Origin: Clostridiales bacterium UBA6386
GTDB taxonomy: Bacteria; Bacillota; Clostridia; Oscillospirales; Oscillospiraceae
Length of the DNA stretch: 64,000 bases
Direction of reading: 5' to 3'
Assembly (NCBI GenBank): GCA_002437585.1
Contig: DJQM01000017.1
Coordinates: 3,113 to 67,112 of the forward strand
Shown here: positions 7,616 through 16,504 of the stretch, piece after piece
Layout of the letters: the number at the start of each line of letters is the position of its first letter
Numbering within the stretch: the first letter of the stretch is position 1
Notes under the pieces: generated by a model
What the model saw: the letters and a program-made list of their open reading frames with translations, nothing else
Told to the model about the DNA's origin: nothing
The model's database searches: none
Translations under genes and position numbers: made by a program

Positions 7616-8716
7616 ATGAATCCGGAAGAAAAGAAACGAAAAATCTGGCTGGCGGCAATCCTGGGGATGATCGGCCTGCTGCTGATTGGCGTCATTGCCG
7701 CAGGGGTTTATCTGCGGCACATGGTGGGACTGGTGCGCTCAGCGGAGGAAAATACCGTAGCGACCCTATCTCAGGAGGAGCTGGAAGCACTGATGGGAAC
7801 CACCGAGGAGGCCACCACCAGCCCCGAGGATACCTGGCCCCAGGTTGTGTCCGATCAGAACATCACGAACATCATGCTGGTTGGTCACAACTACCGGGAG
7901 GATGAGCCCAACATGCTGGCGGACACCATGATCCTGTGTTCCGTCAACCGGCAGGACAAGGCCCTGCGCATGGTGTCCTTCCTGCGCGATCTCTACGTTC
8001 CCCTGCCTGCCTACGCCGGGCACTCCGGTGGCCGGAACCGGATCAACGTGTGCTACGCTCTGGGAAGCCAGTGGAAGCGATCCTCTCTGGGCGGCATGGA
8101 AATGCTGGCCAAGTGCATTGAGCAGAATTTCGGCGTTTCTGTGGATCACACCATTGAGGTCAGCTTCGATACCTTCATTTCCATCATCGACACCCTGGGG
8201 GGCGTGGAGGTGGATCTGACCGAAAAGGAAGCGGAATATCTGACCCAGAAGGTGGGCTATGTGGGGGAAATGCAGGCGGGACGGCAGATTCTCGCGGGCA
8301 ACGAGGCACTGGCCTACGCCCGGATCCGGAAGATCGACAGCGACCGTCAGCGAGCCGCCCGGCAGCGGGTCGTCATTACCTCAGTCATTGACAAATGCCG
8401 CTCCATGGGGCTGCTGGAGCTCCACGATCTGGCCGAGAAGGTGCTGCCCATGATCGTCACCGACATGACTACCGATGAAATTACCGACTATCTGTGGGAA
8501 TTGATTCCCATGGTGAAGGATTTGAAACTGGAATCGCTGACCATTCCCGTGGACAATGAAACGCTGCCCCAGAGTGCCTGGGGGAAGACCATTGATCTGT
8601 ATGGGTACCAGTCCAGCGTGCTGGAGTGCAACCTCAAGAGCAATGGGGAATACTTGCGGAATTTTCTGGGAATCGTGCCGGAGGGGGGACTGAGACGCAA
8701 AACCGGCGTGGCCTGA
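7616..8716 (+). CDS. LytR-CpsA-Psr (LCP) family glycopolymer ligase
   Basis: 366 residues: a single N-terminal membrane helix (about 12-36), a linker, then the LCP domain. Seen motifs include N-I-M-L-V-G near the domain start, M-A-D-T-M-type L-A-D-T-M-I-L, and S-F-L-R-D-L-Y-V-P-L plus R-I-N-V-C-Y-A-L-G in the central core, and a conserved late block A-Y-A-R-I-R-K-I-D-S-D-R-Q-R-A. LCP enzymes move undecaprenyl-linked wall teichoic acid or capsule onto peptidoglycan outside the cell. It could attach the polymer made by the 25.7-57.9 kb locus, although it is far from it (inference). It follows a terminator, so it needs its own promoter, which I could not identify in the 31-base gap. Confidence 0.9.
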   Translation: MNPEEKKRKIWLAAILGMIGLLLIGVIAAGVYLRHMVGLVRSAEENTVATLSQEELEALMGTTEEATTSPEDTWPQVVSDQNITNIMLVGHNYREDEPNMLADTMILCSVNRQDKALRMVSFLRDLYVPLPAYAGHSGGRNRINVCYALGSQWKRSSLGGMEMLAKCIEQNFGVSVDHTIEVSFDTFISIIDTLGGVEVDLTEKEAEYLTQKVGYVGEMQAGRQILAGNEALAYARIRKIDSDRQRAARQRVVITSVIDKCRSMGLLELHDLAEKVLPMIVTDMTTDEITDYLWELIPMVKDLKLESLTIPVDNETLPQSAWGKTIDLYGYQSSVLECNLKSNGEYLRNFLGIVPEGGLRRKTGVA

Positions 8717-8766
8717 TTGGTCACGCCGATTCTACTGGCCCATAATCGTCAGCCAAAATAGGGAAC

Positions 8767-8810
8767 GGATTGCCACACCAGTGACATCGGTCACTGGTTC
8801 GCAATGACAC
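8767..8810 (+). repeat. REP-like palindromic repeat, copy A
   Basis: The block GGATTGCCACACCAGT...ACTGGTTCGCAATGACA is an imperfect palindrome in the gap between the LCP gene and the ABC exporter. The same pattern recurs at 58015-58056 (inverted) and 58106-58148, and in degenerate form at 58603-58640. Confidence 0.7.
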
Positions 8811-8826
8811 CTAAGATACGATACGC

Positions 8827-8858
8827 AAAAAAGGGCGCACGGATGTGCGTCCTTTTTT
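8827..8858. terminator. Bidirectional terminator between convergent genes
   Basis: An A-run, a GC-rich stem (GGGCGCAC with GTGCGTCC, including G-T pairs) and a run of six T. It can stop both the plus-strand LCP gene and the minus-strand ABC exporter operon. Confidence 0.8.
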
Positions 8859-8867
8859 CGTTCCGTT

Positions 8868-10607
8868 TTAATGGGCGAACTGGCTTTGGTAGAGGTTGGC
8901 GTAGAAGCCCTGCTTCCGGAGAAGTTCCTCGTGCCTGCCCTGCTCGATGATGTGGCCGTCCTTCATGACAAGAATCAGGTCGGCACCCCGGATGGTGGAC
9001 AGCCGGTGAGCTACGATAAACGAGGTTCTGCCCTGCATCATGGTATCAAAGGCTTTCTGAATCTTCACCTCCGTGCGGGTATCGATGGAAGAGGTGGCCT
9101 CGTCCAGGAAGAGCATAGGCGGCAGGCACAGCATCACCCGGGCAATGCACAACAGCTGCTTCTGACCCTGGGACAGGTTGCCGCCGTTTTCGGAAATCTC
9201 CGTGTCGTAGCCCTTTGGCAGGCGGCGGATAAAGCTATGGGCGTGAGCCTGCCTGGCGGCCTCCACAATCTCGTCCTCCGTGGCCTCCGGCCGACCCATG
9301 GCGATGTTCTCCCGGATGGTACCCGCTTTCAGCCAGGTGTCCTGGAGCACCATGCCCACACAGCGGCGCAGGTCGTCCCGGCGCATATGACGGGTATTGA
9401 CGCCGTCCAGCAGAATCTCGCCGCCGTCCGGGTCGTAGAACCGCATGAGCAGGTTAATGAAGGTGGTTTTGCCGCAGCCTGTGGGGCCTACGATGGCGAT
9501 GCGCTGACCGGGCTTGACGGAGAGGTTAAAGTCCTCGATCAGGGGCTTCTCCGGCACATAGGAGAATTTCAGGTTATGGATTTCCACCGCGCCGAGAACG
9601 GTCTGCGGACACTCCGGATGCTCCGGCTCCGGGGTGCGCTCCGGTGCCTCGATCAGCTCAAAGACCCGGCCGGCGCAGGCCAGGGCGTTCTGCAGCTCGG
9701 TGACTACGCCGGAAATCTCGTTGAAGGGCTTGGTGTACTGGTTGGCGTAGTTCAGGAAGGTGGTCAGATTGCCCACGGAAATGCCCCCGGTCATGGCGAT
9801 CAGCGCGCCGGTCAGGCAAACGCCGGCGTAGACCACGGAGTTGACGAACCGGGTGCAGGGGTTGACGAGAGACGAGAAGAAAATGGCACGCAGCGAAGCC
9901 TTCTGGAGTCGGCCGTTGATTTCGTCAAACTGCTCCATGGAGGAAGCCTCATGGCCGAAGGCACGGACTACCTTGATATTTCCGATGGTCTCGTCGATGA
10001 GACCGGTCTGCTCGCCACGGGTGACGGTTTGCAGCCGGAACATGGCATAGGTCCGCTTGGCGATAAAATTGGCCACCAGCAGCGACAGGGGCGTGATGCA
10101 CACCACCACAAGGGCAATGCCCCAGTGGATACGGATCATGAACAAAAGCGTGCCAAGGATCGTCATAATGCCGGTGAACAGCTGGGTAAAGCCCATGAGC
10201 AGGCCGTCGGCGAAGGTATCCACGTCGGCGATGACCCGGCTGACAATGTCCCCCTGGGGGTGGGCATCCAGGTAGCTCAGGGGCAGGTTCTGGATATGCC
10301 CGAAGGCCTCGTTGCGGATGTCCCGTGTGACCTGGTAGGTCATCCGGTTATTCAGCTCACTCATGAGCCACTGAGCCGCCCCGGCCACAATGGCGCAGGT
10401 CAAAACATTGCGAAGGTGTACGCTCATCTGGGTAACGTCCACATGACCGGCATCCACGATGCAGTCAATGGCGGCACCCACCAGGATGGGGATATACAGG
10501 GACATGACCACGTTGATTGTGGCAAGGAGCAAGGACGCAATCAGACGCACCCAATACCGGCGGATGCGGCGGAGCACCTTCTTCAGAACTGCCGTCTGGT
10601 TATTCAT
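8868..10607 (-). CDS. ABC exporter, TMD-NBD half-transporter (consensus subunit)
   Basis: 579 residues, the standard length: a six-helix exporter membrane domain (about 1-310) and a nucleotide-binding domain with Walker A G-P-T-G-C-G-K-T-T, signature L-S-Q-G-Q-K-Q and Walker B M-L-F-L-D-E-A-T-S. The catalytic Glu is present, but the signature has Gln where LSGGQ has Gly. This matches the second subunit of heterodimeric exporters such as BmrCD/YheHI and TM287/288. It overlaps the upstream partner gene by 8 bases. Likely a multidrug or lipid/peptide exporter; the substrate cannot be told. Confidence 0.88.
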   Translation of the reverse strand: MNNQTAVLKKVLRRIRRYWVRLIASLLLATINVVMSLYIPILVGAAIDCIVDAGHVDVTQMSVHLRNVLTCAIVAGAAQWLMSELNNRMTYQVTRDIRNEAFGHIQNLPLSYLDAHPQGDIVSRVIADVDTFADGLLMGFTQLFTGIMTILGTLLFMIRIHWGIALVVVCITPLSLLVANFIAKRTYAMFRLQTVTRGEQTGLIDETIGNIKVVRAFGHEASSMEQFDEINGRLQKASLRAIFFSSLVNPCTRFVNSVVYAGVCLTGALIAMTGGISVGNLTTFLNYANQYTKPFNEISGVVTELQNALACAGRVFELIEAPERTPEPEHPECPQTVLGAVEIHNLKFSYVPEKPLIEDFNLSVKPGQRIAIVGPTGCGKTTFINLLMRFYDPDGGEILLDGVNTRHMRRDDLRRCVGMVLQDTWLKAGTIRENIAMGRPEATEDEIVEAARQAHAHSFIRRLPKGYDTEISENGGNLSQGQKQLLCIARVMLCLPPMLFLDEATSSIDTRTEVKIQKAFDTMMQGRTSFIVAHRLSTIRGADLILVMKDGHIIEQGRHEELLRKQGFYANLYQSQFAH

Positions 10608-12324
10608 AACCGGCCACCTCCTTGGGGAACTGGGAATAGTAGATTTCCTGATAGGTGGGGCAGTCGGCGAGAAGCTCCTCGTGGGTACCCTTCCCGACTA
10701 AGGCACCGTCATCCAGCACCAGGATTTCGTCGGCGTAGCGGACGGAGGCCGCACGCTGGGAGACAAGGAAGGTAGTGGGTGGATTCCCCATCCCCCGGAT
10801 GGCCATGCGCAGGTTCGCGTCGGTGGCAAAATCCAGGGCGGAAGCACTGTCGTCCAGAATCAGGATGGCGGGTTTGCGAACCAAGGCTCTGGCGATGGTC
10901 AAACGCTGCCGCTGGCCGCCGGAGAAATTGGCTCCCCCCTGCTCCACCGGCGCGTCCAGGCCGCCCTCCTTGCCCTGAACCACCTCCTGGGCCTGGGCAA
11001 CCTTCAGCGCGTCCCACAGCTCCTCCTCGGAGGCGTTCTCGTTGCCCCACAAAAGATTCTGGCGGATGGTTCCCTTGAAGAGCACCGCCTTCTGGGGCAC
11101 CACGCCGATCTGCCGGCGCAGGCTGTTCAGGTCGAAGTCACGGACATTTTTGCCGTCCAGGAGCACCTGGCCTGCCGTGGTGTCGTACAGCCGGGGAATC
11201 AGGTTCACCAGAGTGGTCTTGCCGGAGCCGGTGCCGCCGATGATGCCGACGGTCTGGCCGGGCTTTGCCTGGAAGGAAATGTGCTCCAGAGAAGGGCTGG
11301 CAGCCCCGGCGTAGGCGGCGGTCACGTCCCGGAATTCCACGCCGCCGGAAAGCTTATCCTCGTCGGTGCCGTTTTCCTGGTCGCTTTCCAGCTTCAGAAC
11401 CGAGGAAATCCGATTGCCGCAGGCCACGGCCTTGGCAATGGAGATAATGAGGTTGGCCATTTTGATCAGCTCAATGAGGATCTGGGACATGTAGTTATAC
11501 AGGGCGATCACAAGCCCCTGGGTCAGGATCCCGGACTGCACCCGGATGGCTCCCACCTGCACCAGCAGCACCACCGCCAGATTGATGACCACATAAGTCA
11601 ACGGGTTCATGAGCGCCGAAATCCGCCCGGCGGACAGCTGCTGGGTCGTCAGGCTCTGGGTTCTGTCCTCAAAGCCCTTGACCTCCGTGTCTTCCTTACA
11701 GAAGGCACGAAGAACCCGGACACCGGCCAGGTTCTGCCGGGTGGCGGAGGTCACGCCATCCAGAGCGCCCTGAACCCGCTTGTACATGGGCATGGTGATG
11801 AGCATAATGCCGAAGACGATCAGGCACAGCACCGGAATGACCCCGGCAAAAACCAGAGCCGCCTGGAAATCGATGGTAAAGGCCATGAACATGGCACCGA
11901 AGACCACGAAGGGAGACCGGAGCAGCAGCCGGAGGGTCAGGTTCACACCGTTTTGCACCTGGTTGATATCGGAGGTCATCCGGGTGACCATGGTGGAGGT
12001 GCCCAGTTGATCGATCTGGTTATAGCTCAGGTGGAGCACATGCTCCATGAGCACATGGCGCAGACGGCTAGAAAAGCCCACCGCCGCCACGGCGGAAAAA
12101 TACTGGGCGCAAACGGCCATGCACAGGCCGATGACACCTAAAGCCACCATAACAAGGCACATTTTGACCACATAGCCCGTATCCCCGTTCCGGATACCCT
12201 GGTCTACGATTTTCGCCACCACCAGCGGCACGAACAGCTCAAAGGTTGCTTCCAGCAGCTTGAATACCGGGCCCAGGACACACTGTTTTTCATAACCCTT
12301 CAGATACCTCAAAAGAGACTTCAT
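10600..12324 (-). CDS. ABC exporter, TMD-NBD half-transporter (degenerate-site subunit)
   Basis: 574 residues with a six-helix membrane domain and an NBD carrying Walker A G-G-T-G-S-G-K-T-T, a canonical signature F-S-G-G-Q-R-Q-R and Walker B I-L-I-L-D-D-S-A-S. The residue after the Walker B Asp is Asp rather than Glu, so its ATP site should hydrolyse poorly. The partner encoded immediately downstream carries the altered signature that would complete the same site, the exact asymmetry of heterodimeric exporters. GAGGTGATG precedes the ATG. It is first in a two-gene operon with its own promoter (12348-12376). Confidence 0.88.
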   Translation of the reverse strand: MKSLLRYLKGYEKQCVLGPVFKLLEATFELFVPLVVAKIVDQGIRNGDTGYVVKMCLVMVALGVIGLCMAVCAQYFSAVAAVGFSSRLRHVLMEHVLHLSYNQIDQLGTSTMVTRMTSDINQVQNGVNLTLRLLLRSPFVVFGAMFMAFTIDFQAALVFAGVIPVLCLIVFGIMLITMPMYKRVQGALDGVTSATRQNLAGVRVLRAFCKEDTEVKGFEDRTQSLTTQQLSAGRISALMNPLTYVVINLAVVLLVQVGAIRVQSGILTQGLVIALYNYMSQILIELIKMANLIISIAKAVACGNRISSVLKLESDQENGTDEDKLSGGVEFRDVTAAYAGAASPSLEHISFQAKPGQTVGIIGGTGSGKTTLVNLIPRLYDTTAGQVLLDGKNVRDFDLNSLRRQIGVVPQKAVLFKGTIRQNLLWGNENASEEELWDALKVAQAQEVVQGKEGGLDAPVEQGGANFSGGQRQRLTIARALVRKPAILILDDSASALDFATDANLRMAIRGMGNPPTTFLVSQRAASVRYADEILVLDDGALVGKGTHEELLADCPTYQEIYYSQFPKEVAGYE

Positions 12325-12347
12325 ACCATCACCTCAATCTCTTATGA

Positions 12348-12376
12348 ATTATATCACCAATTTTCACCCTTTTCAA
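12348..12376 (-). promoter_or_regulatory. Promoter of the ABC exporter operon
   Basis: On the minus strand TTGAAA (12376-12371), a 17-base spacer and TATAAT (12353-12348) with an upstream TGn, i.e. also an extended -10. The start site would be near 12341, 17 bases before the ATG. Confidence 0.8.
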
Positions 12377-12379
12377 CCC

Positions 12380-12415
12380 GAAAAGAACCGCCCCGGGCGG
12401 CTGCCTCGGGGCGGT
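12380..12415 (-). terminator. Terminator of the RND/GLUG operon
   Basis: ACCGCCCC (12387-12394) pairs with GGGGCGGT (12408-12415) around an inner partly paired loop. On the minus strand the stem is followed by CTTTTC. It begins 13 bases beyond the stop codon of the GLUG protein. Confidence 0.75.
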
Positions 12416-12427
12416 AACGGAGTTCTT

Positions 12428-15400
12428 TTACTTGGCCAGGGCGGTTTTGACCGCCTCGGGAAGCTCCGGAATGGGAGATTCGTTATCCATTTCAATGTCC
12501 AGGGTCAGACCCACATTGGCCGTCAGCACGGCCAGCTTGGCACTGCCGTCACAGGCAATCCGGGCACTTTGAATTTTCCCGTCCTCCACCCGCAGCTGCA
12601 GACTGCCGTTATGGTAGTCGATGGCCAGGTCCTGCGCCTTGGGCAGGATGGTGGGCACCAGCTTTTCCATGGCAGCGGAAGACAGGCTTACCGTGTAGAC
12701 CGTAGCCCCCTCCTCACTTCTGCTCTGGAACTGAGCCTCCTGGAAGGTATCGTAGAGCACATTGGAAAGAGCCGCTGCATCCGTTTCAATGCCGACGCCG
12801 CCGGTGACGGTGCGGCCATCCGCATTGCACAGAGCCTTGTCCGTGAAGTAGACGGTGCTGTCGTCTTTCTCCACGGCGTTGACCGTGGTGGTCTCCGTCT
12901 TCCAGGCGTAGTACCGGAAGCTCTCCTCAACGCTGAAGCTGCCCAAGTCCGCGCTCATAGTCACCTGGGCGCCCAGGGGATTGGTGGTTCCCAGATTTGC
13001 CCAGGCCTGAAGCAGCTGGATCAGCTGGTCGGAGTAGACCTCCGTGGGCTTGGTGGTGCCGAACAGAAGCTGGGTATTCACCGGGCTGGGAATGGTCACG
13101 TCCTCCACGCTCAGCACGTCCACCGTGGCCGTCACCGAGAAGGGGGTCTTCACGGAATCCGCCAGGTTTCCCGCACCGGTGAAGCGAATCTGGGTCAGGG
13201 CATCATTCTGGGTAATCACGTCCACCGTCAGCCGGCCGGTCTGGGGCAGCCAGTTCTGGACACTGGGCAGCAGAAGCTTCGCCAGCTCCATTGCCTGCTC
13301 CCCGTCCACGGTGATGGTGTACACGCCGTCCACCGGCTCCACCTGCGCCGACTGACACAGGCTCAGCAGCCGGGGAGCCAGCTGGCTGTAATCCGGTGCT
13401 GCGGCGTTCAGCTGGAAGGCCGCGCCGCTTTCCAGATAGACAACGCCATCGCAGTAATACAGGCACCGGTCATTCTCCCGGATAACGCTGACCTCCTTGG
13501 AGCCGACCTTGGTGGTGGCAATCTCCGCGGTGAAATCCGCGTCCTTGTTCTCGACCTGAGCCTGAACCGTCAGCCGCATATGCCGCTGCTCCTGATCCAC
13601 ATAGGTCTTGAGCACATCGTAGACCTGCGCCTTCCGGCTCAGTTCCTCCACAGGCTCCTGGATGCAGAAGAAGGCGATGATCGCCAGCACCATCGCCACG
13701 GCAATCAGCACGGCGGCGATGATCTTCCGCTTTGTGCCCCGCTTTCTGGGCTTCTTTGCCGTGGTGGCCGCCTCCGGGGCGGACTTTTTCCAGGAACGCT
13801 TGATGCGGATGGTGCACAGTGCCAGTACCGCCAGAACCACCAAACCTGCCGCGATCATCAGCAGCTGGCTTCTGCCGGAGGCCATGGGAACCGCCGCCGT
13901 CAGCTCCACCTGGGAGCCTACGGCATCAAAGCACAGATAGGTGCCCATGGTCTCAGGGTGAACCTTGACCCAGCTGCCGTTTTTCAGCACATACAGATGG
14001 GTATCCTCCTGGCCGGGAAGGAATCGAATGGTGTGGCTTTCCTGGCCGTCTGCCGGGATGGAAAGCGTCCACTGCTCCTGCATGATCAGTCCCTCCTTGC
14101 GGAAGGTCTGGGACGCCCCGTGCTCCACTTCAATGGCATCGCGCTCCTGGAACTGACCCTGGACGAAGAACACGGGTCGGCTGTCATAGCGCAGCTCCTG
14201 GGCGTTCAGAGAGGTGATATAGGGCAGATAGTCCGCAGTGACCACCGTATCAAAGCGCAGGTCTGTCAGCTCCCGGGTATCCCACTTGGCGTAATAGCCC
14301 TCCTTCTGGGGGATGTCCGGGAACACGCTGTCGTCAAAGGAATCGCCGTAGTGGAAGGACACGGTCTTGACCGTCTTCTCGTCCGCCACAAACCGGAGGG
14401 TCAGCTCCCGCAAAGACTGAGGCAGTGTCTGAAGCCGCTGCATTTTCTCGTAAGTCACCGGCTCGGCCACAGACGCATAGCTCACCCGGTTGATACCGGC
14501 AAGGGTATCGGAGACAAAGTAGTTATTGGTAAACACGCCTGCGTTGCCGCCGGAAATGGCACCGACAAACTGCTTGTACTGCGTAACTTCCACCATGGAA
14601 TAGCAGCCGGTGACGGTGCTGGAATCGCCGCTGAGATCCTCCTGGATGCCGCTGCCAACCACGCCGCCGACATAGTTGTTGCCGGACAGAGTGCACTTGG
14701 CAAAGCTGTCCCGGACGGTGCCGCCGGCAAGACCCGCAATGCCGCCGACGTAATCGCCGTCCTCACTGGAAATCCGGCCGTAGCCCCGGCTTTCGGTGAT
14801 CAGACCCAGCTCCATCCGGCCGCAGATGCCGCCGGCATAGCTGCGCTTGGCGGTGACGTTGCCCACGTTTTCGCAGCTGTCCACAATGGCCTTCAGCTCA
14901 TACCGCCGCCGCTGGGTCAGACTGCCGCTGGGTCGGTCGTCCTCCGGATCAACGGAGGATTCCAGACCCATGGTGCCGGTAATGCCGCCAACGTTCAGAT
15001 CGGCCTCCACAGTGCCGGTGTTGGTGCAGCCCGCCACCCGGCCATCGGAGATCGCGTCCAGATCCACATCGGAAATATCCGTCACCGTTTCCTTCTTTGC
15101 GTCCTCGGTGGCCAGGGCAAAGGTCTTGGAAATGGACTGGATCTGGCCGGAAATGGCACTGACGTCATCGGTCAGGGTTTCCAGGCCGTCGCCCACGCTC
15201 CGCTCCAGACTTCCGCCGGCGTTGACCATGCCGTGGATGGAATCACCCAGACTGGCCAGAGCACTTTCGTTGAACTCCAGATTTTTGGCCGATTCCACCA
15301 GGTCGTTGACGGCGGAGCGGGCACTGCTCTGGTAGCCCGTCAAGGCCTGGATGCTGCTGCGGATGTCGCCGCCGCTGGCCGCGCCGTTGCTGCCGGCCCG

Positions 15401-16504
15401 ACTCACCAGGTTGCCAAGGTTTTCAAACTGCTTGCTTAAGGTATCCAGATAGTCCTGGGACAGGAGGGTCTGGACATGAGGCTCAATCTGACCCACAACG
15501 CCGCCCACGTCCTTCCGACCCATAAGGCTGCCGCTGTTTTCACAGTTTTCGATGAAGCCGCAGTTCCGACCGGCGATGCCCCCCAGATTATAGCCGATGT
15601 GGGGATAGCCGATGGTACCGGTATTGCTGGAGGCGGCAATGATGCCGCAGGAATAACCGGCGATGCCGCCGGTATCGCTGGCGGCGTCGGACACGTCAAT
15701 ATCCGCCTTTTTGCCAAGATCCAGATTGAAGTTCAGATCCACCTTGGTGATGTCGATGGTGGGATCCACGCTTTCGGTGTTGATGGACATGGCATTGCGG
15801 CAGCTGACGATCTTGCCATCGTTATATCCCGCAATGCCGCCGGTACGGTCGGTACCGGTAAGCGCTCCTTCTGCGGAGCAGCCGGTGATGGTGCCATAGT
15901 TGCTGCCCGCAATGCCGCCGGTACTGCGCTTGCCGGTGACGGTGCCGGAGAACGTGCAGTTTTCCAGACGGCCGTAGTTTTCGCCTGCGATGCCGCCGAC
16001 GTTGCTTCCTTCGCCTCCGGGCTCCACAGTGCCCTCCAGAGTCAGATCCCGCACCCGGCCGGTGGACTGGACAATGCCAAACAGACCCGCCGGGGCAAAA
16101 TCCCCGGTCAGATTCCAATCGGAGATCACATGGCCGTTGCCCTCAAAAATACCGCCAAAGGTGGCAATGGGTTCGAAATCCACCTCGCTCAGGGAAATGT
16201 CGGCCTCCAGCACCACCTGCTTGTCCAAAGACCAGGTGTCGAGCGAGCAGCTCTCGCCCAGGGCAACCAGGTCTTCCGGGGTATAGATGGAGATGGTTTC
16301 CTTAATCTCAATGGCCTGGGTTTCCTCGGTCTGGGTTTCCTCGGTCTGGGTTTCCTCGGTCTGGGTTTCCTCAGGTTCGGTTTCCTGCGTTGGGGACGCC
16401 TGAGCCGGCTGTGTCTGCTCAGGCGTCTCGGCGGCGAAGGCCTGGGACGAAAGCCCCAGAAGAAGCACCAGGGTCATGAAAATTGCCGCAAGCTTACGCT
16501 TCAT
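12428..16504 (-). CDS. GLUG-repeat surface protein with two membrane helices and a second ectodomain
   Basis: 1358 residues. A signal peptide (A-F-A-A-E cleavage region near 25) leads to a T/E/Q-rich spacer with four E-T-Q-T-E repeats (about 45-63), then repeated GLUG-type units such as V-G-G-I-A-G-E-N-Y-G and T-G-G-I-A-G-S-N-Y-G (about 150-340 and 500-680), which form beta-helical surface structures in other proteins. A helical insertion of about 110 residues (roughly 345-455) interrupts them. Membrane helices at about 881-900 and 926-946 flank a short basic cytoplasmic loop (K-K-P-R-K-R-G-T-K-R-K), and a second outside domain of about 400 residues follows. The gene overlaps the RND transporter gene by 11 bases, so the two are translationally coupled and probably work together. 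The ligand is unknown. Confidence 0.75.
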   Translation of the reverse strand: MKRKLAAIFMTLVLLLGLSSQAFAAETPEQTQPAQASPTQETEPEETQTEETQTEETQTEETQAIEIKETISIYTPEDLVALGESCSLDTWSLDKQVVLEADISLSEVDFEPIATFGGIFEGNGHVISDWNLTGDFAPAGLFGIVQSTGRVRDLTLEGTVEPGGEGSNVGGIAGENYGRLENCTFSGTVTGKRSTGGIAGSNYGTITGCSAEGALTGTDRTGGIAGYNDGKIVSCRNAMSINTESVDPTIDITKVDLNFNLDLGKKADIDVSDAASDTGGIAGYSCGIIAASSNTGTIGYPHIGYNLGGIAGRNCGFIENCENSGSLMGRKDVGGVVGQIEPHVQTLLSQDYLDTLSKQFENLGNLVSRAGSNGAASGGDIRSSIQALTGYQSSARSAVNDLVESAKNLEFNESALASLGDSIHGMVNAGGSLERSVGDGLETLTDDVSAISGQIQSISKTFALATEDAKKETVTDISDVDLDAISDGRVAGCTNTGTVEADLNVGGITGTMGLESSVDPEDDRPSGSLTQRRRYELKAIVDSCENVGNVTAKRSYAGGICGRMELGLITESRGYGRISSEDGDYVGGIAGLAGGTVRDSFAKCTLSGNNYVGGVVGSGIQEDLSGDSSTVTGCYSMVEVTQYKQFVGAISGGNAGVFTNNYFVSDTLAGINRVSYASVAEPVTYEKMQRLQTLPQSLRELTLRFVADEKTVKTVSFHYGDSFDDSVFPDIPQKEGYYAKWDTRELTDLRFDTVVTADYLPYITSLNAQELRYDSRPVFFVQGQFQERDAIEVEHGASQTFRKEGLIMQEQWTLSIPADGQESHTIRFLPGQEDTHLYVLKNGSWVKVHPETMGTYLCFDAVGSQVELTAAVPMASGRSQLLMIAAGLVVLAVLALCTIRIKRSWKKSAPEAATTAKKPRKRGTKRKIIAAVLIAVAMVLAIIAFFCIQEPVEELSRKAQVYDVLKTYVDQEQRHMRLTVQAQVENKDADFTAEIATTKVGSKEVSVIRENDRCLYYCDGVVYLESGAAFQLNAAAPDYSQLAPRLLSLCQSAQVEPVDGVYTITVDGEQAMELAKLLLPSVQNWLPQTGRLTVDVITQNDALTQIRFTGAGNLADSVKTPFSVTATVDVLSVEDVTIPSPVNTQLLFGTTKPTEVYSDQLIQLLQAWANLGTTNPLGAQVTMSADLGSFSVEESFRYYAWKTETTTVNAVEKDDSTVYFTDKALCNADGRTVTGGVGIETDAAALSNVLYDTFQEAQFQSRSEEGATVYTVSLSSAAMEKLVPTILPKAQDLAIDYHNGSLQLRVEDGKIQSARIACDGSAKLAVLTANVGLTLDIEMDNESPIPELPEAVKTALAK
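16316..16375. repeat. 15-bp tandem repeat, four units
   Basis: Four head-to-tail units of CTGGGTTTCCTCGGT (the last differs at its end) lie in the N-terminal spacer of the GLUG protein and encode E-T-Q-T-E. The unit is a multiple of three, so copy-number change by slippage would lengthen or shorten the stalk without a frameshift. Confidence 0.9.

Noticed and set aside
8871..10775. 634-codon plus-strand frame opposite the ABC exporter
   Set aside because: Opposite strand of two clear ABC transporter genes; translation has no domain.
12344..15439. 1031-codon open frame on the plus strand opposite the GLUG gene
   Set aside because: His/Gln/Gly-rich composition with no domain, exactly opposite a gene with signal peptide, repeats and RBS. 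A shadow frame caused by high GC.
16316..16375. Short tandem repeat as a CRISPR array
   Set aside because: Units are 15 bases, without spacers, and lie inside a coding region.
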